DNA of 64,000 bases from Zychaea mexicana (GCF_025766255.1 NW_026516753.1:1-64000); one strand, 5' to 3'; shown: positions 46,282 to 59,910, counted from the stretch's first letter. Notes: a model not told the origin generated them from the sequence alone. Numbers and translations are program-made.

Positions 46282-47018
46282 TATCTTCTAGCCTATTTGC
46301 TAATCAACTGAGTGGATGTAAACGTAACGTCCTATTTGAACTTCAAATAAAAAGCCGAAAAATAAGTGGACGCTATCGGAACCCATGACTCTTACAACAT
46401 AGGTAATGGTCAAATCGCTGGTGAAATAATTCAAAAGAGAGTATGTGTGAGAATAAGAGTGATTTTATCATGTAACCTATGCAATGGTATTTATTTAAAG
46501 CTGAACTGACGTAATACATATCGGTTGCTTTTACTGTAGTCATGAATATTTGAATGTATCATGGTTTTGCTGTATATCATAACAGCTTTCAAGTAGTGGC
46601 CGGGAGTGTTATATACGCAATTTGTATACATTTGTATCTTAATTGAACTTCATATTCTGGCTCTGATGACTTGGTGCCCAGTAAAAAGCATTAATACATT
46701 ACTATAGTTGTAGACCGTCATCAAAAAAATTAAAGAGCAAAAGTCTTCCCGGTAGTGTATCTGATATTAAAAGTAACATCAGACTTAAGTGTACCGAAAT
46801 TGTTTGCATAAATCGTACGTAACAAGAGCGAAAAATACACGGGATCAAGAGGGAGAGAAATCGTAGCATATGAATAACACGCATATCTATAATACAGTCT
46901 TGGATTAAATAGCACATCGTTGAGCGAAGTGCTCATGGAAAGTTCGAGGGGTCCTCCAAGTTGATAATATGTTATATGTAGGATTTACATGAAAATTGAT
47001 TTGTAAAGAAACAACAAA
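46282..47018. other. Intergenic region, no gene seen
   Basis: AT-rich 3' flank of the hybrid kinase gene. It contains several in-frame stops in all frames and only short frames of about 70 codons without family similarity. Confidence 0.5.
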
Positions 47019-50000
47019 CTAATTTTGTATATCTGTACAATATCGACGAATCACTTCTATGAGTAATGTCTGATTCAGAGGTTTGGTAAGATATCTACAT
47101 CCGTATAAGTTAGTATTTGTAACAACTACATGTGTGATATCAGGCTGCTTATCTCGTATATGCTTACCCATCCATACCCGCCCTTATTGCATTGTCACAT
47201 GCGCTTTTTTGAATATCAGCTGTAAGTGCGAGAATTGTTAGACGTGTATCTCCTTTCCTACTAGCCTCTATCTTTCGTATTTTTTTAGCTGCTTCCACTC
47301 CATCGCACTATACAAATTACATCATTGGGTATGGTTAGATTTGGAAACTTCTCTACAGCCCAATATAAAAATCAAAGAAAAACGAAAAAAAAGGGATAAC
47401 GAACGGTTGGCATATGGTGATCAAATAGAGCCATTGTGTAATAGTCCGCTGAATGGTTGCACCACGCTTCCACTGCTTTCACTCCATTACCGACGCTCTC
47501 AACAGTAAAGCCAAACTTTTCGAGTTGTCTTCGTATCAGCTTTTGGGCAACAAAGTTATCTTCAGCCACCAGTATCCGTTGATCCTTGAACATAGCCAGC
47601 TCTTCGGGTGTAAAGCCTTGGTTGGTATATGGACTTGAAAAGGATGGCTTGATCTCGTGAGGTTCGTTATGTGCAATCGGGGTTGGTGGTGCAGTAGTAT
47701 CAAGCGGATGGCTCAATTGTTGCTGATGGTACTCCTTAGGATGTTGCTTTTTGCTGTCGCCCATATCATCACCACTGATGCTTTCGTGAATATGTCGAGC
47801 TAATGCAGTGGGTATCCGTGAAGTCAATGTCTGTGACATTGGTGTTGATTCAGCAGCAGTAAACGCTGTTGCTGCAGGGGCTTCAAGTCCTAGGACCTGG
47901 AGCAAAGTGTGGAAAAGTTTGGCTCGACGGATAGGCTTGGTAATTCGTGTGATGCGTGTACTTTCATTTTTGATGAATTTGTTACTGGCGAGTTGATGGC
48001 GTATACTCTCCATGGCTGGCGCATAAATAACAATAATTTGGAGATTGCGAAGGTCTGGATCCTGCTCGGTAGCATCGAGTAGACAGCGTAAGGTTTCATG
48101 AGGTGGTGCGTCGATGAGAATGCAGTTGTACGGCTCGCCTTGTTGAGCACTAGCACGCGCACATTCAATTACGTGCTGTACTGAAGGAACGCATGTCGTT
48201 GTGACGGTAGATGGCAGTAAGGAGCGTATCATGGCACCTTGACGAGGAGATGTGCTAAGGAGGAGTCTGGGCTGACCCAATAATTTAGCAAGTCGATCAA
48301 TTTCGCGGCTTCGACGATCCGAGTCTATTCCAGGTTCTACAGCTGACGACGATTTCATGACCCGAACTCTAAAATAGAATGTGGATCCAGTATTGATATC
48401 TGATTCTACCCACACGTCGCCTCCCATCAAACGAACGAGTTCAAGGCAGATTGAGAGGCCAAGTCCGGTGCCGCCAAAGTTACTGCAGTATACAATATGT
48501 AACATATGATTAGTCTCCTACTATATTCCACGTTTTCAATGTAAATGGTACTTCTGAACTTACCGTGTGGTCGAGCCATCGACCTGACTAAAAGGCACAA
48601 ATAGACTCTTGGTTTGTTCTTTTGTCATTCCGATACCAGTATCTTGTACAGAGAATCTAAGCATTATCTCATCCTCGTTTAAAGGTGGGCTGAGTTGATC
48701 CGTCTCCTTTTCCACGCTACAGCGTACAACCACTTCGCCCTGCATCGTAAACTTGATGGCATTACCGATCAAGTTCATAAGTATTCTAGTATCACATAAT
48801 GTTATAAATAGCACTTAGCAACAGAATTACTCCAATCCAGTGCTCTTGCTTTAACATAAACTTACTGGCCAATTCGATTGCCGTCCGCATAAATCATAAG
48901 AGGGACATCCGGATCCGTGAAACAAGTCAGCTCCAAGTTTTTGTTGGAAGCCAATGTAATAAGCAATTCAACGCGATCCTCGATTAGATCCTCCACATAA
49001 AACAATCCATGATGCAACTTGACTTTATGTGCTTCAAGTTTGCTAAAGTCAAGTAAATCATCTAGCAACAGAGAATATGTTAACTTCTTTCCATAATCAC
49101 ACAGCTCATAATAATTTTCCTACCTATTATTTGCAGTAGCATCTCACAGCTCTGCTTGGCAATAAACACAAATTCTTTTTGCTCGGGGTCCAATCGAGTG
49201 TCGCTTAGTAACTCGATCATGCCATAGAAACCAGAAAAAGGCGTTCGCAGTTCGTGCGCTAAAACAAATTACAAAGGCATACATGATGTCAGTAATGTAT
49301 TATGTACTCTTCAAGACACAGTAATTATAAGCGTTTACTTACACATGTTTGCAAGAAAATTAGACTTAAGCTCTGCAGCTTTCAACGCTTGTTCGCGACT
49401 TGATCGCGCTTCTTCCAGGGCTTCTCGCTGCTTTGCTATCATCCGTGTATTCGCCATAGTTGCCTTTTGGACAGACTTGAACAACAGTGCATTTGTGATG
49501 GATATACCAATTTGATGACACAGGATATGAAGTACAGTGACGTGTTTGTGTGTAAACGTGTTGAGATTCGCCTGTAGGTACAGGACACCAACCAAGGTGT
49601 TTTTGTGGATACACGGCATACATATGACGGATTTGGGACCTGATCTTGCGAACCATGTGCCGGTCGCAAACCGCGTGTCCTCCATGATATTTGGGATAAA
49701 TAGGATTGTTTGTGTATGAATTACGTAATGTACAACGAGCGTTGAGATCAGATCTTCTCCGTCCTTGCCGTCGTCAGTCAAAAGTTTGGGCGGGTCAAAT
49801 GTTTCACAGCCCGTTAAACGACTCGAGTGAGCCGCTATGCCAAAGCTGCCCTCTTTGATAATAATCGCACCTGACTCTGCTGCCGAATTTGTCATAATGA
49901 TCTGCATCATTTTCTTTAACAGTTCGTCAAATGAGTTCATTTCATTCGATATCACTTGGGAGCTCTTGATAATGGATGTCAGGTCGACGATATCGAGTGA

Positions 50001-53000
50001 TAGGATGGCCGTTTCGGATGTACACGACGTGGCTTCCTCTTCGCCATACAACTCGCGGATAGATGGTTCTGGCATAATATCTTCCCAAATAATACCTTGC
50101 TCCATCGCAGGTACAACGTCATTGGGTAACTCGTCAGCTGTTTGCGTGGATGCATCAACTGGTTTGCCTATGATGGTTTGCTTATCTAGAATGCTGCTGT
50201 GCTTCTCCGACAAATGGCGGGCCGTTCCCCACGCATCCCATGCATTATATATTTCGAGTGATTGTTGAAGCATCGGCAGGGCAAGCATTTTCATGTTGCT
50301 GCGTATATAGTGCTCGGCCGTGAGCTGATATGCAAGCGCAAGGAATGGATGCCATTGACCCTGAGTGCCCAACTCAATGGCATCGTTGTACAAATTGGGC
50401 GTAGACCACGAGCCGTCAAGTGTTGACAGTTCGGCTTCCTATAAAACACGAATGCAGAATATATTAAATGTTTGTAAACAATATGGCATGTTTGTGCTTC
50501 ATGACAAACAAGCTCAAAACACAAAGTGGAACTTACCACGAGCTTGTAATACATTCGATAATTGATCTCGGATTGCGTAGCCCATTCATCGAGTGTCTGT
50601 TGGTTCCTTTCAACTTGAGCACGGTAGTTTTCCCGAGTAGCATCATCCAGGTTTGTATCGCGGATGCAGGCAATCATGGCAATGCTGTGATAGAATATAG
50701 CAATGCCGATATGACGATGTTCTGGATGGTTTAAGGACGTTTCAAAGAGATGGAAGCCTAGCCGAGCTGCTTCACAATGACGATCAAAATGTACCAGTGT
50801 TATGATATTCAAGCTCCAATGCCAGTGGAAGGGGCTGCTTGGATTGAGAGCTCTGCTGCGTCTACTCTCCGTAAAACCGTTTTCGTCTTGATTCGGATCG
50901 TCGAGTGTCGTACCTGAGTCCGTGGATGTCTTGCCCTGAAGTGCCAGCACAGAGCGCCATAAGGATACGTTCAAGTTGAATATTGTGTCTTTCTTCATGT
51001 CGTCCTCTTCGTACTCCTCAATCATGTCACTCAGATATGTTTGCAGCTCGGACAAGTTGCAGCCAGTATAAAAGAGCGTCGTCGATATATGGAATAGCGC
51101 CATCGATGAAAATATCTATAGAGTTTCATCAAACGATTATAAACATCGAAACCCTGGGAACGTTCATGCATAGAGAAAATATCAACTGTAGGCATTACCT
51201 TATCCCCTCCAGCTACGGCATATTTGTAAGCTCGCTGAAAGTGTTTAATGCAATCCCGAAAATGGCAATTAGATGACCACTGTGCCAGCATACCATAGTG
51301 AACCACGATTGACTGGGCGATTTCTGGATTACCGGCATACTTTTCGCTAATTTGCAAGCCAAGTTCACCAAGCTGGGCACCAAACTTATACTCTTTCAAG
51401 CGCGCGGCTGTACAGCCCAGCCAGATAAAGCCGCTCCCACTGGTCACACCATATCCGTGCTCAAGTGACAATTCAACCAGTTTAATAGCAATTGTATCCA
51501 CCAAAGTTGGGCTTAGCCAAATTGCACCTGTGCATGCTTCGTTCAACAGCGTCATAATTGCCAGTATTCGTCGGTCTCGACAACGCTCCATCGCAATTAG
51601 CCTATCAAAGCCAATCTCGAGGATGCGCTTCTTCACTTTGCTGTACAGCGGATACGCCTCGGCTGCGCACGTTTCATGGTCAGCAGGAAGGGCCATTGGC
51701 GAATGCAGTTGCGAGCGTATATCATCCATGCCCAACTCGCGTAACGCATCAATAATCGCTTCTATTCCACGATCGTTTTGTTGCAATTGAAAGTACATGC
51801 GCGCTTGTACGCGCCACGCCTGTGCACGTTCTACAGGTCGACCTTGCGTATGAGCCATGATCGTGTCCAAAAGCGCATTGGCTTCTTCACGCTTGTTGCT
51901 CCACCAATCCAGCTCCGCCATCCGCATGTGCAAGTCGAGTGTCTCTCGGTACGACACATCTGGCATGCTTTCTTCATCCCAAGGATTCAGAGCCAACAAA
52001 GACATTGCACATTCATAGTAGATCCGCGCGATCTGCAGCGCGCCGGAATTGAGTGCTTCTTCGCCTGCCTTGACAAGTATATGACGATACTTGGCCCTCG
52101 CGCGGAATCGTTTGATCAAATCAGCGCTTTTAACAAAATGATCGGCTGTCAAGAACACGTCTGAGCTGTCATTATCGATCATAAGCATTTGCCCGATCCG
52201 TAAATGCATCTTTTCGCGGTCCTTGTCGTCTACAAGCATTGATGAGGCTTGGCAGTACCGGTCGTGGCAGAACTGGTATTCATTGTTGCCTACTTTAGGC
52301 TGGATAATGCCTTCTTGCAAAGCAGTCTGCAGTCCGGCCATCGCTTGGCTATCCCGTAGCTTGTGGTCGTCATTAGCCGGTGGTGTATGATATGCGTCCG
52401 TTGGCGCGTGTTCCAGCGCATCCACAAAGTCTGCTGCATCACCGCTGACAATGCTGACATTGTCGCTAAGGTCACTGCATGAATCCTCTAGACTGGATAC
52501 GAGGTCTGTGGCCATCATCAGCCATTTGATTTGTCGAAAATCGAAGACACTGCCAATGAGACTAGCCCACATTAGGAACGCTTGTGTGTGATGATCTAGA
52601 TCTCTGAGATGGGAGACCAAGTAGCGGACGTCAAGTACCCCGTCTATCATGGAGCCGCCACCACCTGTACCACCGCCAATACTATCTTTATTACTACTGC
52701 TGCTACTACTGCTTGTTGCACTCTGTTGTTGCTGTTGCTGGGCGGGAGGGAACAGCATTTGGTTTGCATTGTCTAACCGAAACTTCCATTGCTTTTCGTC
52801 CCAGTCGAGCCAAATGTCACCCTTGCGTTTCATCATCAGCATCAATTGCTTGGCGTAGAATGGGTTCCCGTGCGTTCGTTGAAACACAATATCTGCTAAC
52901 TGCTGCACGGCTTCGGGCGTTTGGTGTAGCGTCTGACTGACAAGTTGAAGGATGGCGTCTGCAGCAAGTGGGGTAAGCCTAATAGATGTCACTCGTGCGT

Positions 53001-55925
53001 CTGGGTTGTCCTCTGGGTCGATTTCTTCTTGGATGCAGTCGGGAATCTTATCACGACATGTAAGAACAATAAGCATTTTGATACGGGCGGAAATTAGGTT
53101 GGATATCAAATGGAGCGATGGTTCATCTAATGTTGTTAGTTTTCCTCACTGTGTTAGTATATAAAGTAACGACAGAAACAAGAGAGCAACGAAAAAAAAA
53201 TCTATTGTAGAACACTCTAAACGATGAAAAGTATTCACCTGCTTCATGTAGATCATCTAGACACTATGATACAATAGACAACAAATTAAAGTGAAGAGTT
53301 AGCCATGTGGTTTATGTATATCAGCTGGTGGGATAGTCATCGAATGGAATACAAGCTACTCACCAGTGTGATCGTCTTTTTGCGCATTATGGTCTTGATC
53401 ACATTTAGAAATACCTATCAATGAACCACATGCATGTAAGCACGTTTGCCGCTGAAAGTACCATAACAACTTTATCACTTACAGCATGGAATCTTGATTC
53501 GGTACTGATATTCGGTAGCATGTCATCGTAAATGGTATTCCGTCCATGGTCACTAAGGATGGGCTTCAATTCAGGCACCATATCTACCATCAAACGGACA
53601 TTACTGAAATGGGGGCCGAGCCGTCTCTTTAAATCTTCATAGAAATCATGGATAACAGCCTCAGGCTCGGTTAAAAGCTGGCGCAAGATCGAGGATAAGC
53701 AACGCAAAAGGCCATTGTAGGGTCGTTTTTGATTGGAATCGAACTTTGATGAACCAAGGTAACCATATTGCCGTGCATAATTGTGGATTGAAGATACAAG
53801 AGTCGATTTTCCTTGTGATTTGCACAATCTTTAACATATCTGTCCGAAAAATTCTGGGAACTCTTACTTTTACTTTTCCCACATGAATCCCAAAAATTAA
53901 GCTCATACCTATGCCTCCTGGTCCGGTGATCACTACAACCTCACAAGCAGCTCTATCTGAGGGCGAAGCCATGCGTGTGGGAGAGCTATCTTCGTCATCT
54001 TCATCGTCATAGCGTTGCTGCTGTACATGGTTGTTATCATTTGCAGATCGGCGAGTTGCAGCGCGTAAAAGCTCAATTTCTTGATCTCTGCCATACATGC
54101 TGTTTGGAAACTGGAATACTGAATTGATGTCATGTAGGCCTAAAGGAAAAAAGACAAGAGACTGCTTTTCCGCGGCAAAACCAGATACAATACTGAGCAT
54201 CTCGCCGTGTTCTTCTATTACACCGCCGTTTGGATGAAAATAAACCTCCTCCCACCGTACTATCAGTAGCCATGATTTACCTCACATCCTCCTCTCTTGA
54301 AACGTCGAAGACATTCGATTAGATCTTCCCGTACACCATATGCACTGTTGTATCGTTCATCCACAGCCTATCCCGAACAAACAACAGAAAATGAGAACAG
54401 TGTTATCAATCTTTTAACTATATGTCCAATGCAATGAAGATATATCTGTACCTTTCGCGTTAACTTATCAATGATAAGGCTGACAACAGGTGGAACGTCT
54501 GGCCGAATGGTGTGCACTAAGGGTACATTTTGGGACAAGGCTGCTTGGATGACGGACATCGGAGATCCATCAAAGGGTGGGGACCCAGTGAGTATTACAA
54601 AGAACATGATACCCAGTGAATACAGGTCGGTTCTATGATCTAGAACATTAGATGTCCGGCCCGTTTGTTCCTATTTTTCACATTTTTAACATTTTTTAGT
54701 AACAATGTGAGTCGAATAACCTTTCTGCGACCGAAAATACTCTGGTCTCTCTCACACTCTCATCATTCATACAGAAAGTGTAACTTACTGGGCTAACATA
54801 GGCCAGTGCGTTTTGAAATCCACGAGGGGAAGATCTCGTAAACGAAGCACTCAGTGGGTCCACAATGGTTGGATCATCCAAGAGGTCGTCATGCGCCGCC
54901 GCAGCCATCACTGCACGACGCCAGCCTGAGCTTGTTAGCAAAATATCCTCGAATGACTTTAGCCCTGCGCCAAAGTTCCAGATCTTCACTGTCATCGAAC
55001 TATTCTTGTGCCAGTGAAATGCAGACGGTCTGAGCTCGCCATGGATGATTCCGTTAGCATGCAGCAGCTGTAAGCAAGAACAGCACTCGACAGCGAAGTT
55101 TAAAAACGTTTCAATATCGAGAAGTGGCGATGACGAAGAGCCATTATTACACTTGTCGCTGTTGTCGTCGATATTGCTTTCGCTGTGAGCTCCATCCGTC
55201 GTCGTCGTTGTTGCTTCTTCTTCACTTTCTGTTGACACTTCCTCCTTCAACTGCTTATTCATGTCGTCAGTTGTTGGCGAAGTCACCCATAGTCGGTAAT
55301 GAGAAAAGTATCGTTGTTCGGCGTACGTCAAGTCTTCTGAGGCGCCCTTGTCGGCATAAATAAGGGCTGTAAGTCCGTCTTGAGGAAGCGATTGCAATTC
55401 AACCACCTGAGGAATGTACCGTTTGCCATCGGGTTGGGTATACAGTCGTCGAGCAATGTAGTATTCGCGTTCGAGTCGAATAGCGTATGGTGAAAGCTTT
55501 ACAAGAACCGGGAGACCGTCACTTAGCCTTCATTATATAATATTTCAATAAGAGAAAGTAGACAAACGTGTTTTAGTAACAGCGGAAACGTATATAAGCA
55601 AAGTCTGCCTAGTTTGTACGAACCGTTTGCCAATGGCAATGGCCATGAGTCCGCCGGATCCTGGAAGCAATGTTGGCTTACCGAATGTATAGTTAGGTAT
55701 CAAAATAGTGTAGGTATCATAGTTGACGTTAAAATTGGCCTGTGGTGGGGCACGCGAGAGGAGTCGCTCGAGCTGGGAAGTATGGCGTTTGTTACTGTAG
55801 TGCTTTGAGCCGCCACTGCTTGGTTTGTCCGACGACGATGGAGAAGGAGGAAAATGGTGGAACGTCTGTCGGTGCAGTAGATGATTATGATGATGATGAT
55901 GATACGGCGGTGCTGAAGAAGACAT
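47019..55925 (-). CDS. Group X-type hybrid histidine kinase (pseudokinase-NTPase-GAF-HisKA-HATPase-receiver)
   Basis: Seventeen exons close exactly to 2475 residues: 55925-55624, 55527-54789, 54670-54452, 54367-54286, 54139-53909, 53811-53483, 53414-53364, 53263-53239, 53126-51199, 51115-50537, 50438-49343, 49258-49124, 49061-48866, 48785-48564, 48482-47405, 47307-47168 and 47094-47019. An N-terminal kinase-like domain (about 60-430) has HGELRP for HRD and NFG for DFG, so it is a pseudokinase. An AAA/STAND-type NTPase follows, with Walker A GPGGIGKST (about 520) and CLDDLHEADEPSL (about 652). After it come a long helical (TPR-like) region and a GAF domain (about 1645-1800). Then come the H-box SHELRTP (about 1861), N-box NLIGNAIKFT, DTGIGM, GGTGLGLS, and a receiver with VAEDN, FDHHMP and LTKP. 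Fungal relatives (Mak1/Phk type) sense oxidative stress and feed a phosphorelay. The fourth donor site (GTGAGG) is the least certain join. Confidence 0.9.
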
Positions 55926-56218
55926 GATAAATGGTGATCAAAATGAGATATGGTGGCTCGCCGGGATTGGCCGGGAGGTGGTACTGGTGGTGCGTAGAGG
56001 AAAGAGGAGCAGGAGAGAGAAATTGAGAAGAAGAACAAATAGACCCAAATGCAACTTTCATTATAATTATAGGTAGTGTGTAACACACTTATACGGAACA
56101 CAAAGACTGCAAGTGGGAGAACCCAGCAAGCGTATGAGTCGAAGTTTTATTTGGGTATATACAGTGTACATAAGATCGGGTGACCTGTTATCACATTTTT
56201 ATATTATTGAAGATTCTA

Positions 56219-57417
56219 TCAGGAACCATAGGGTGGAGGAGAAGGCGTTTTGCTACTCGTTTCTTTGCACGATGGTTTTGAGTTATTCAAAACGATAATA
56301 TTAGGTCGGCCGTTTGGACCCATTCTTTGCATCGGCATGCCTCCACCAACTCCTCCATGTGGCATCCTTGATGGATGTGGTGGTCCCAGTGGCGGTTGAG
56401 GGCCTCCTGCTCCCGTTCTCGATGGAAGAGCCACATGATCAACCGGTGCGCCTACCATGCTGGACAAGATGATGGCCTTCTTGATGCGGTAGGATCGGAA
56501 ACACATTGCCCAGTATACCTATATCAAGTAGATGTATCAGTTGTTTACTGGTAGAGTGGGAAAATCGAGAGAGAAGAAACAGAAAGGGGAGAGAGGATTA
56601 TTGTTTACATAGAAGCCAATCATCATAAAGATCGACAGCAGGCCGAATTTAAGTTCATCTTCCCAGGTCCTGCTGCAGTTGTAGAAATCGCGTTCCACAC
56701 TGATCGGACTCGAGGTATCACCAATAACTGGTTGGAAATCGCGCGACCCGCCAGAGATACACCAGTTAATATAGTCACCTCGTTGTGTGATGAACAAAAT
56801 AGTATTAATGAAGCCGTCTACTAAAACTATGAATATGCATATAACAATTGCGTGCTGCGCTGTGCGGATATAACCCAGTAAATCCTATCAAATGTGATTC
56901 GATGACTTATGCAATCAATGACCATGAATACTTTCTCTTCATAGTGTTTTACGTCAAGTTTACTTACCCGATATAGCGCACCCAATGCCAGTAAGGCCAC
57001 TATTGCGAACAGCAGGTTCGCCACTCCGAAAACGATCAGAGGAGCGTGTGCTAAGCGTGAAAAGAATGCTATATGCGCAATAGTAACAATTGTGTTGAGG
57101 GCGCTGTTGCATTAGCTTCTTGTCTCGTTTGTCCGAGCATTTGGTGATTAGCAGGCAACTTACGGCTACTGTCTTGGAACGAAATGATTGCAAAATATAA
57201 CGACAGGCCCTTTTATTTGATTAATGAACCATAGTAAGTATGCTAAACGTCTACTACACTTTACTTTTATATGTATTTTGAAACTTACGACCCAAATTAC
57301 ACATGCTATCGCGCTACCCACTCGTAAATGGATACACCCACAACACTTTCGTAAGGCCTGATTCGTCGTATGCGTAACTCTTCGCTTTTGATACGGTCGA
57401 AACAGATAGAAATCCAT
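56219..57417 (-). CDS. Four-TM (MARVEL/tetraspan-like) membrane protein
   Basis: Exons 57417-57289, 57209-57164, 57050-56968, 56884-56609 and 56518-56219 close in frame to 277 residues. There are four membrane segments: VGSAIACVIWVVGLSLYFAI, LIVFGVANLLFAIVALLALG, HAIVICIFIVLVDGFINTIL and KFGLLSIFMMIGFYVYWAMC. Between TM3 and TM4 is a Cys-containing loop (WCISGG...FYNCSRTW). The C-terminal tail is Pro/Gly/Met-rich and ends KTPSPPPYGS. The layout matches fungal MARVEL-like four-span proteins of plasma membrane or vesicles, but I cannot name a specific family, and function is unknown. The start is the only ATG before a basic N-terminus (MDFYLFRPYQKRRVTH). The second exon is only 46 nt. Confidence 0.72.
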
Positions 57418-57711
57418 CAAAGGAGATAATTTTTATGGATTGCGTTATATACAGAGAAATAATAAAAAAGAAAAAGAAAGGTAAAGTGCCGAGCCGATGC
57501 AAAAACAAAAGACAAAGTTTATTATTGAAGCAAACCGGGAACCTAATTGAGTGCTTTGTTTTCAACAGCTTCCCAAATTTGGGTTATACTAGTACGACGA
57601 GTACGTACTGGTCTACTACAGGGCGCGGATACGCAAATTCACCTCTTTTACTTCCCGAGGACGCAATATAAACCAATCTGTCAACAGCAAAAAGCAAACA
57701 TTCACTCAGTG
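57418..57711. other. Short upstream region of the four-TM gene
   Basis: Divergent spacer between the four-TM gene and the relic frame to the right. No gene was seen. Confidence 0.4.
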
Positions 57712-58378
57712 ATGAAGATGATCGAAACACCGACCATTATACCATTGTACATGACTAACCTTTCAGGTCTGATTCACTCAGCAAGATGGTTGCTCACGGA
57801 CGCCTGCAATATCAATATGTTGACGCATCGCATAGTCAACGCTCCAGAAGACGCATACACTGCCGGATCAACCGAATTAACTAATGGTGCATTTTGCAAA
57901 AGTTCTTTACGTCTCCTGCCGCGACATTTTGAACTATCTGCCATCTGTTATTATCGAGAATTAAAAGCGTATAACATGCAAGTTTATGGTTCGTGCCATC
58001 CGGTACTGCGACTGTCCATGATAACTTGGCATGTAAAATCAATGCACCTTTGTATGCACTTGGCTTTTCATGTTCTCACCGGCCGCATCTACCACTATGC
58101 TAGACCACAGCTGCATAATCAAACTGTGGAGCTGATGCTCCTGAGTATTACGTGACCATCTATTAGTGGCGAAAAAGCTTGAAAAGCTCAAAAAAAATCA
58201 TCCACATTCGCAACAAGTCATTGACTCGTAACAAGAGATCAGAAAATGCCTCGACAACGTGCGATCAACAAGGTCAGGAGTTATATTGGCGACAACATTG
58301 AGTGCCTGGAACGGCAAAAATTACAATAGACAAGTCCAAGAGCGACAGCACCTATTCCAGACATGTCACCACTGTAAT
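57712..58378 (+). pseudogene. Unrecognised coding relic
   Basis: An ATG at 57712 opens 147 codons (MKMIETPTIIPLYMTNLSGL to the TGA at 58153-58155). Shifting one frame near 58145 then gives RDHLLVAKKLEKLKKNHPHS, QQVIDS, a TAA, and QEIRKCLDNVRSTRSGVILA to a TGA at 58378. The two pieces look like parts of one protein broken by a frameshift and a nonsense codon (TAA preceded by TCG and followed by CAA, possibly from CAA). There is no recognisable domain; a transposon-borne protein is possible. Confidence 0.3.
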
Positions 58379-59048
58379 ACTTGAGTAGGAAGCGTCGCCA
58401 GGATAGTGTAGACGAAGAGTTGTTTCCAGACAAGGAGGAAAGAATGGAAATGTGGCGGTCAAGGTCTATATTACAGATTTACGCTTGTATCCGCAGGCTT
58501 ACAAGTGTAATATTACTCCCAGTATTACAGTATGAGGTGCAGTTCGGCGAGCTCTCTACATATCTTTGAATGTTGGATAATTACTTCTTGTTCCGATTCG
58601 AGAATTCTGGCTCAGGCAGTAGGCCGACGACCTACCATTATTGCTATTTGAGAAACAGTAAACTAACCCAACCCCCACCCACAGATTAGCTTTCTCACCG
58701 ATATGATAAAGTTTAGTATAATAAAATAATAGTAAAGGAGAGATGGCAACATAGTCCTTGGGTCCACGTCATTTGAATAATCCAGCAAAGCACCCGTATA
58801 TTTTAAACGTACCAGATGTTCTCTATCATGTCTTATTATCAGTGCCCAGCACTTAAATACGCGCATTTTCGAGCTGTCATTAGAGTTCCAACAAATACGG
58901 TGCTAAATGCATTTGTAATCCGGTTGCTAATTGTGGAACCTCCAGACACTGTCACAAGTGACCCAACGCCATAGTAAATTGAAATTAAGTGCCAAGCACC
59001 TCTGATACACCGCACCTTATAAGTACAGACCACCAACAAATACACATT
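58379..59048. other. Intergenic region upstream of the Nudix gene
   Basis: Only short frames without similarity. This is presumably the promoter of the Nudix hydrolase gene. No repeats or RNA genes were noticed. Confidence 0.4.
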
Positions 59049-59910
59049 ATGTCAGCAGCTCGTACTGCACTTAGTTTCGATACAACAACGCTGTCCCTCT
59101 TCAGTCGACGCTTACTCAACTGTCCACAATACAAATTCAAATACAAGAGCAACGTTCGTGATGCGGCCGTGCTCATGCCACTTTGTAATGTCGATGGTCA
59201 ACCAAGTGTTTTATTCACGGTTCGCAATCTCAACTTGAGAAGCCATCGAGGTGAAATAAGGTATTGTATACTTGTACTCTGTACTTGCATATATGAATAT
59301 ATTTATCGACGAACACTGGCCGTTCTAACTCTTCTAATTAGTTTCCCCGGTGGCAAGGCAGGTATAAACTATTATCACAGCACGTATCAATTGGCAACAG
59401 CAGAAAGCAAACTGACCAACTGCTGCTCGTAAACAACAGATCCCCAGGACGAATCGCTAGAGTACACAGCCTTAAGGGAAACGTTCGAAGAGGTTGGGAT
59501 ACAACCATCATCAATTGATGTTCTTGGTAGCTACTCTCCGCTACCCAACTACGACGGATCGATACGCGTACATCCCTTTCTGGGCATGGTGCGGAACCCA
59601 TTGGATCTTAATGCGTTGCCATTTAACAAGGACGAGGTATCGACCGTGTTTACTTTGCCGATAGACTACCTTGTCCGTAAAGATATCAGAGAGATTCGAG
59701 GGTTTCGAGGGACCAAGCAAAAGTATCCCGTTTTCAAAGTCCCCGAGCATATCGAAGGCGAAGGCGAAATATGGGGGTTGACATCATTTATTGTAGATGG
59801 TAACTATCAATTTATCTGTTTTTCCATGGGGTTCTTTCTACACACCTATTCACTTTGATGTATATAAACCAGGCATCCTTCGCAAGATTGTTCCTGAGCG
59901 ATACCCATGA
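59049..59910 (+). CDS. PCD1: Nudix hydrolase, CoA diphosphatase (PCD1/NUDT7-like)
   Basis: Exons 59049-59260, 59342-59361 (20 nt), 59440-59799 and 59873-59910 close in frame to 209 residues. The Nudix box is complete when spliced: GGKADPQDESLEYTALRE followed by TFEEVGI, fitting Gx5Ex7REUxEExGU, with the metal-binding Glu residues present. It is preceded by NLRSHRGEISFPGG, the signature of coenzyme A pyrophosphatases, and followed by YSPLPNYDGSIRVHPFLG. By family it splits CoA or oxidised CoA to acyl-phosphopantetheine and 3',5'-ADP, usually in peroxisomes or mitochondria. No PTS1 tripeptide is visible; the C-terminus is VPERYP. The 20-nt second exon carries the start of the Nudix box, so skipping it would destroy the enzyme. 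Confidence 0.88.

Noticed and set aside
48080..48300. Possible second receiver domain in the hybrid kinase (NCILIDAPPHE)
   Set aside because: It lacks the acidic pair and the Lys of true receivers. At most it is a degenerate receiver-like linker, so only one receiver was annotated.
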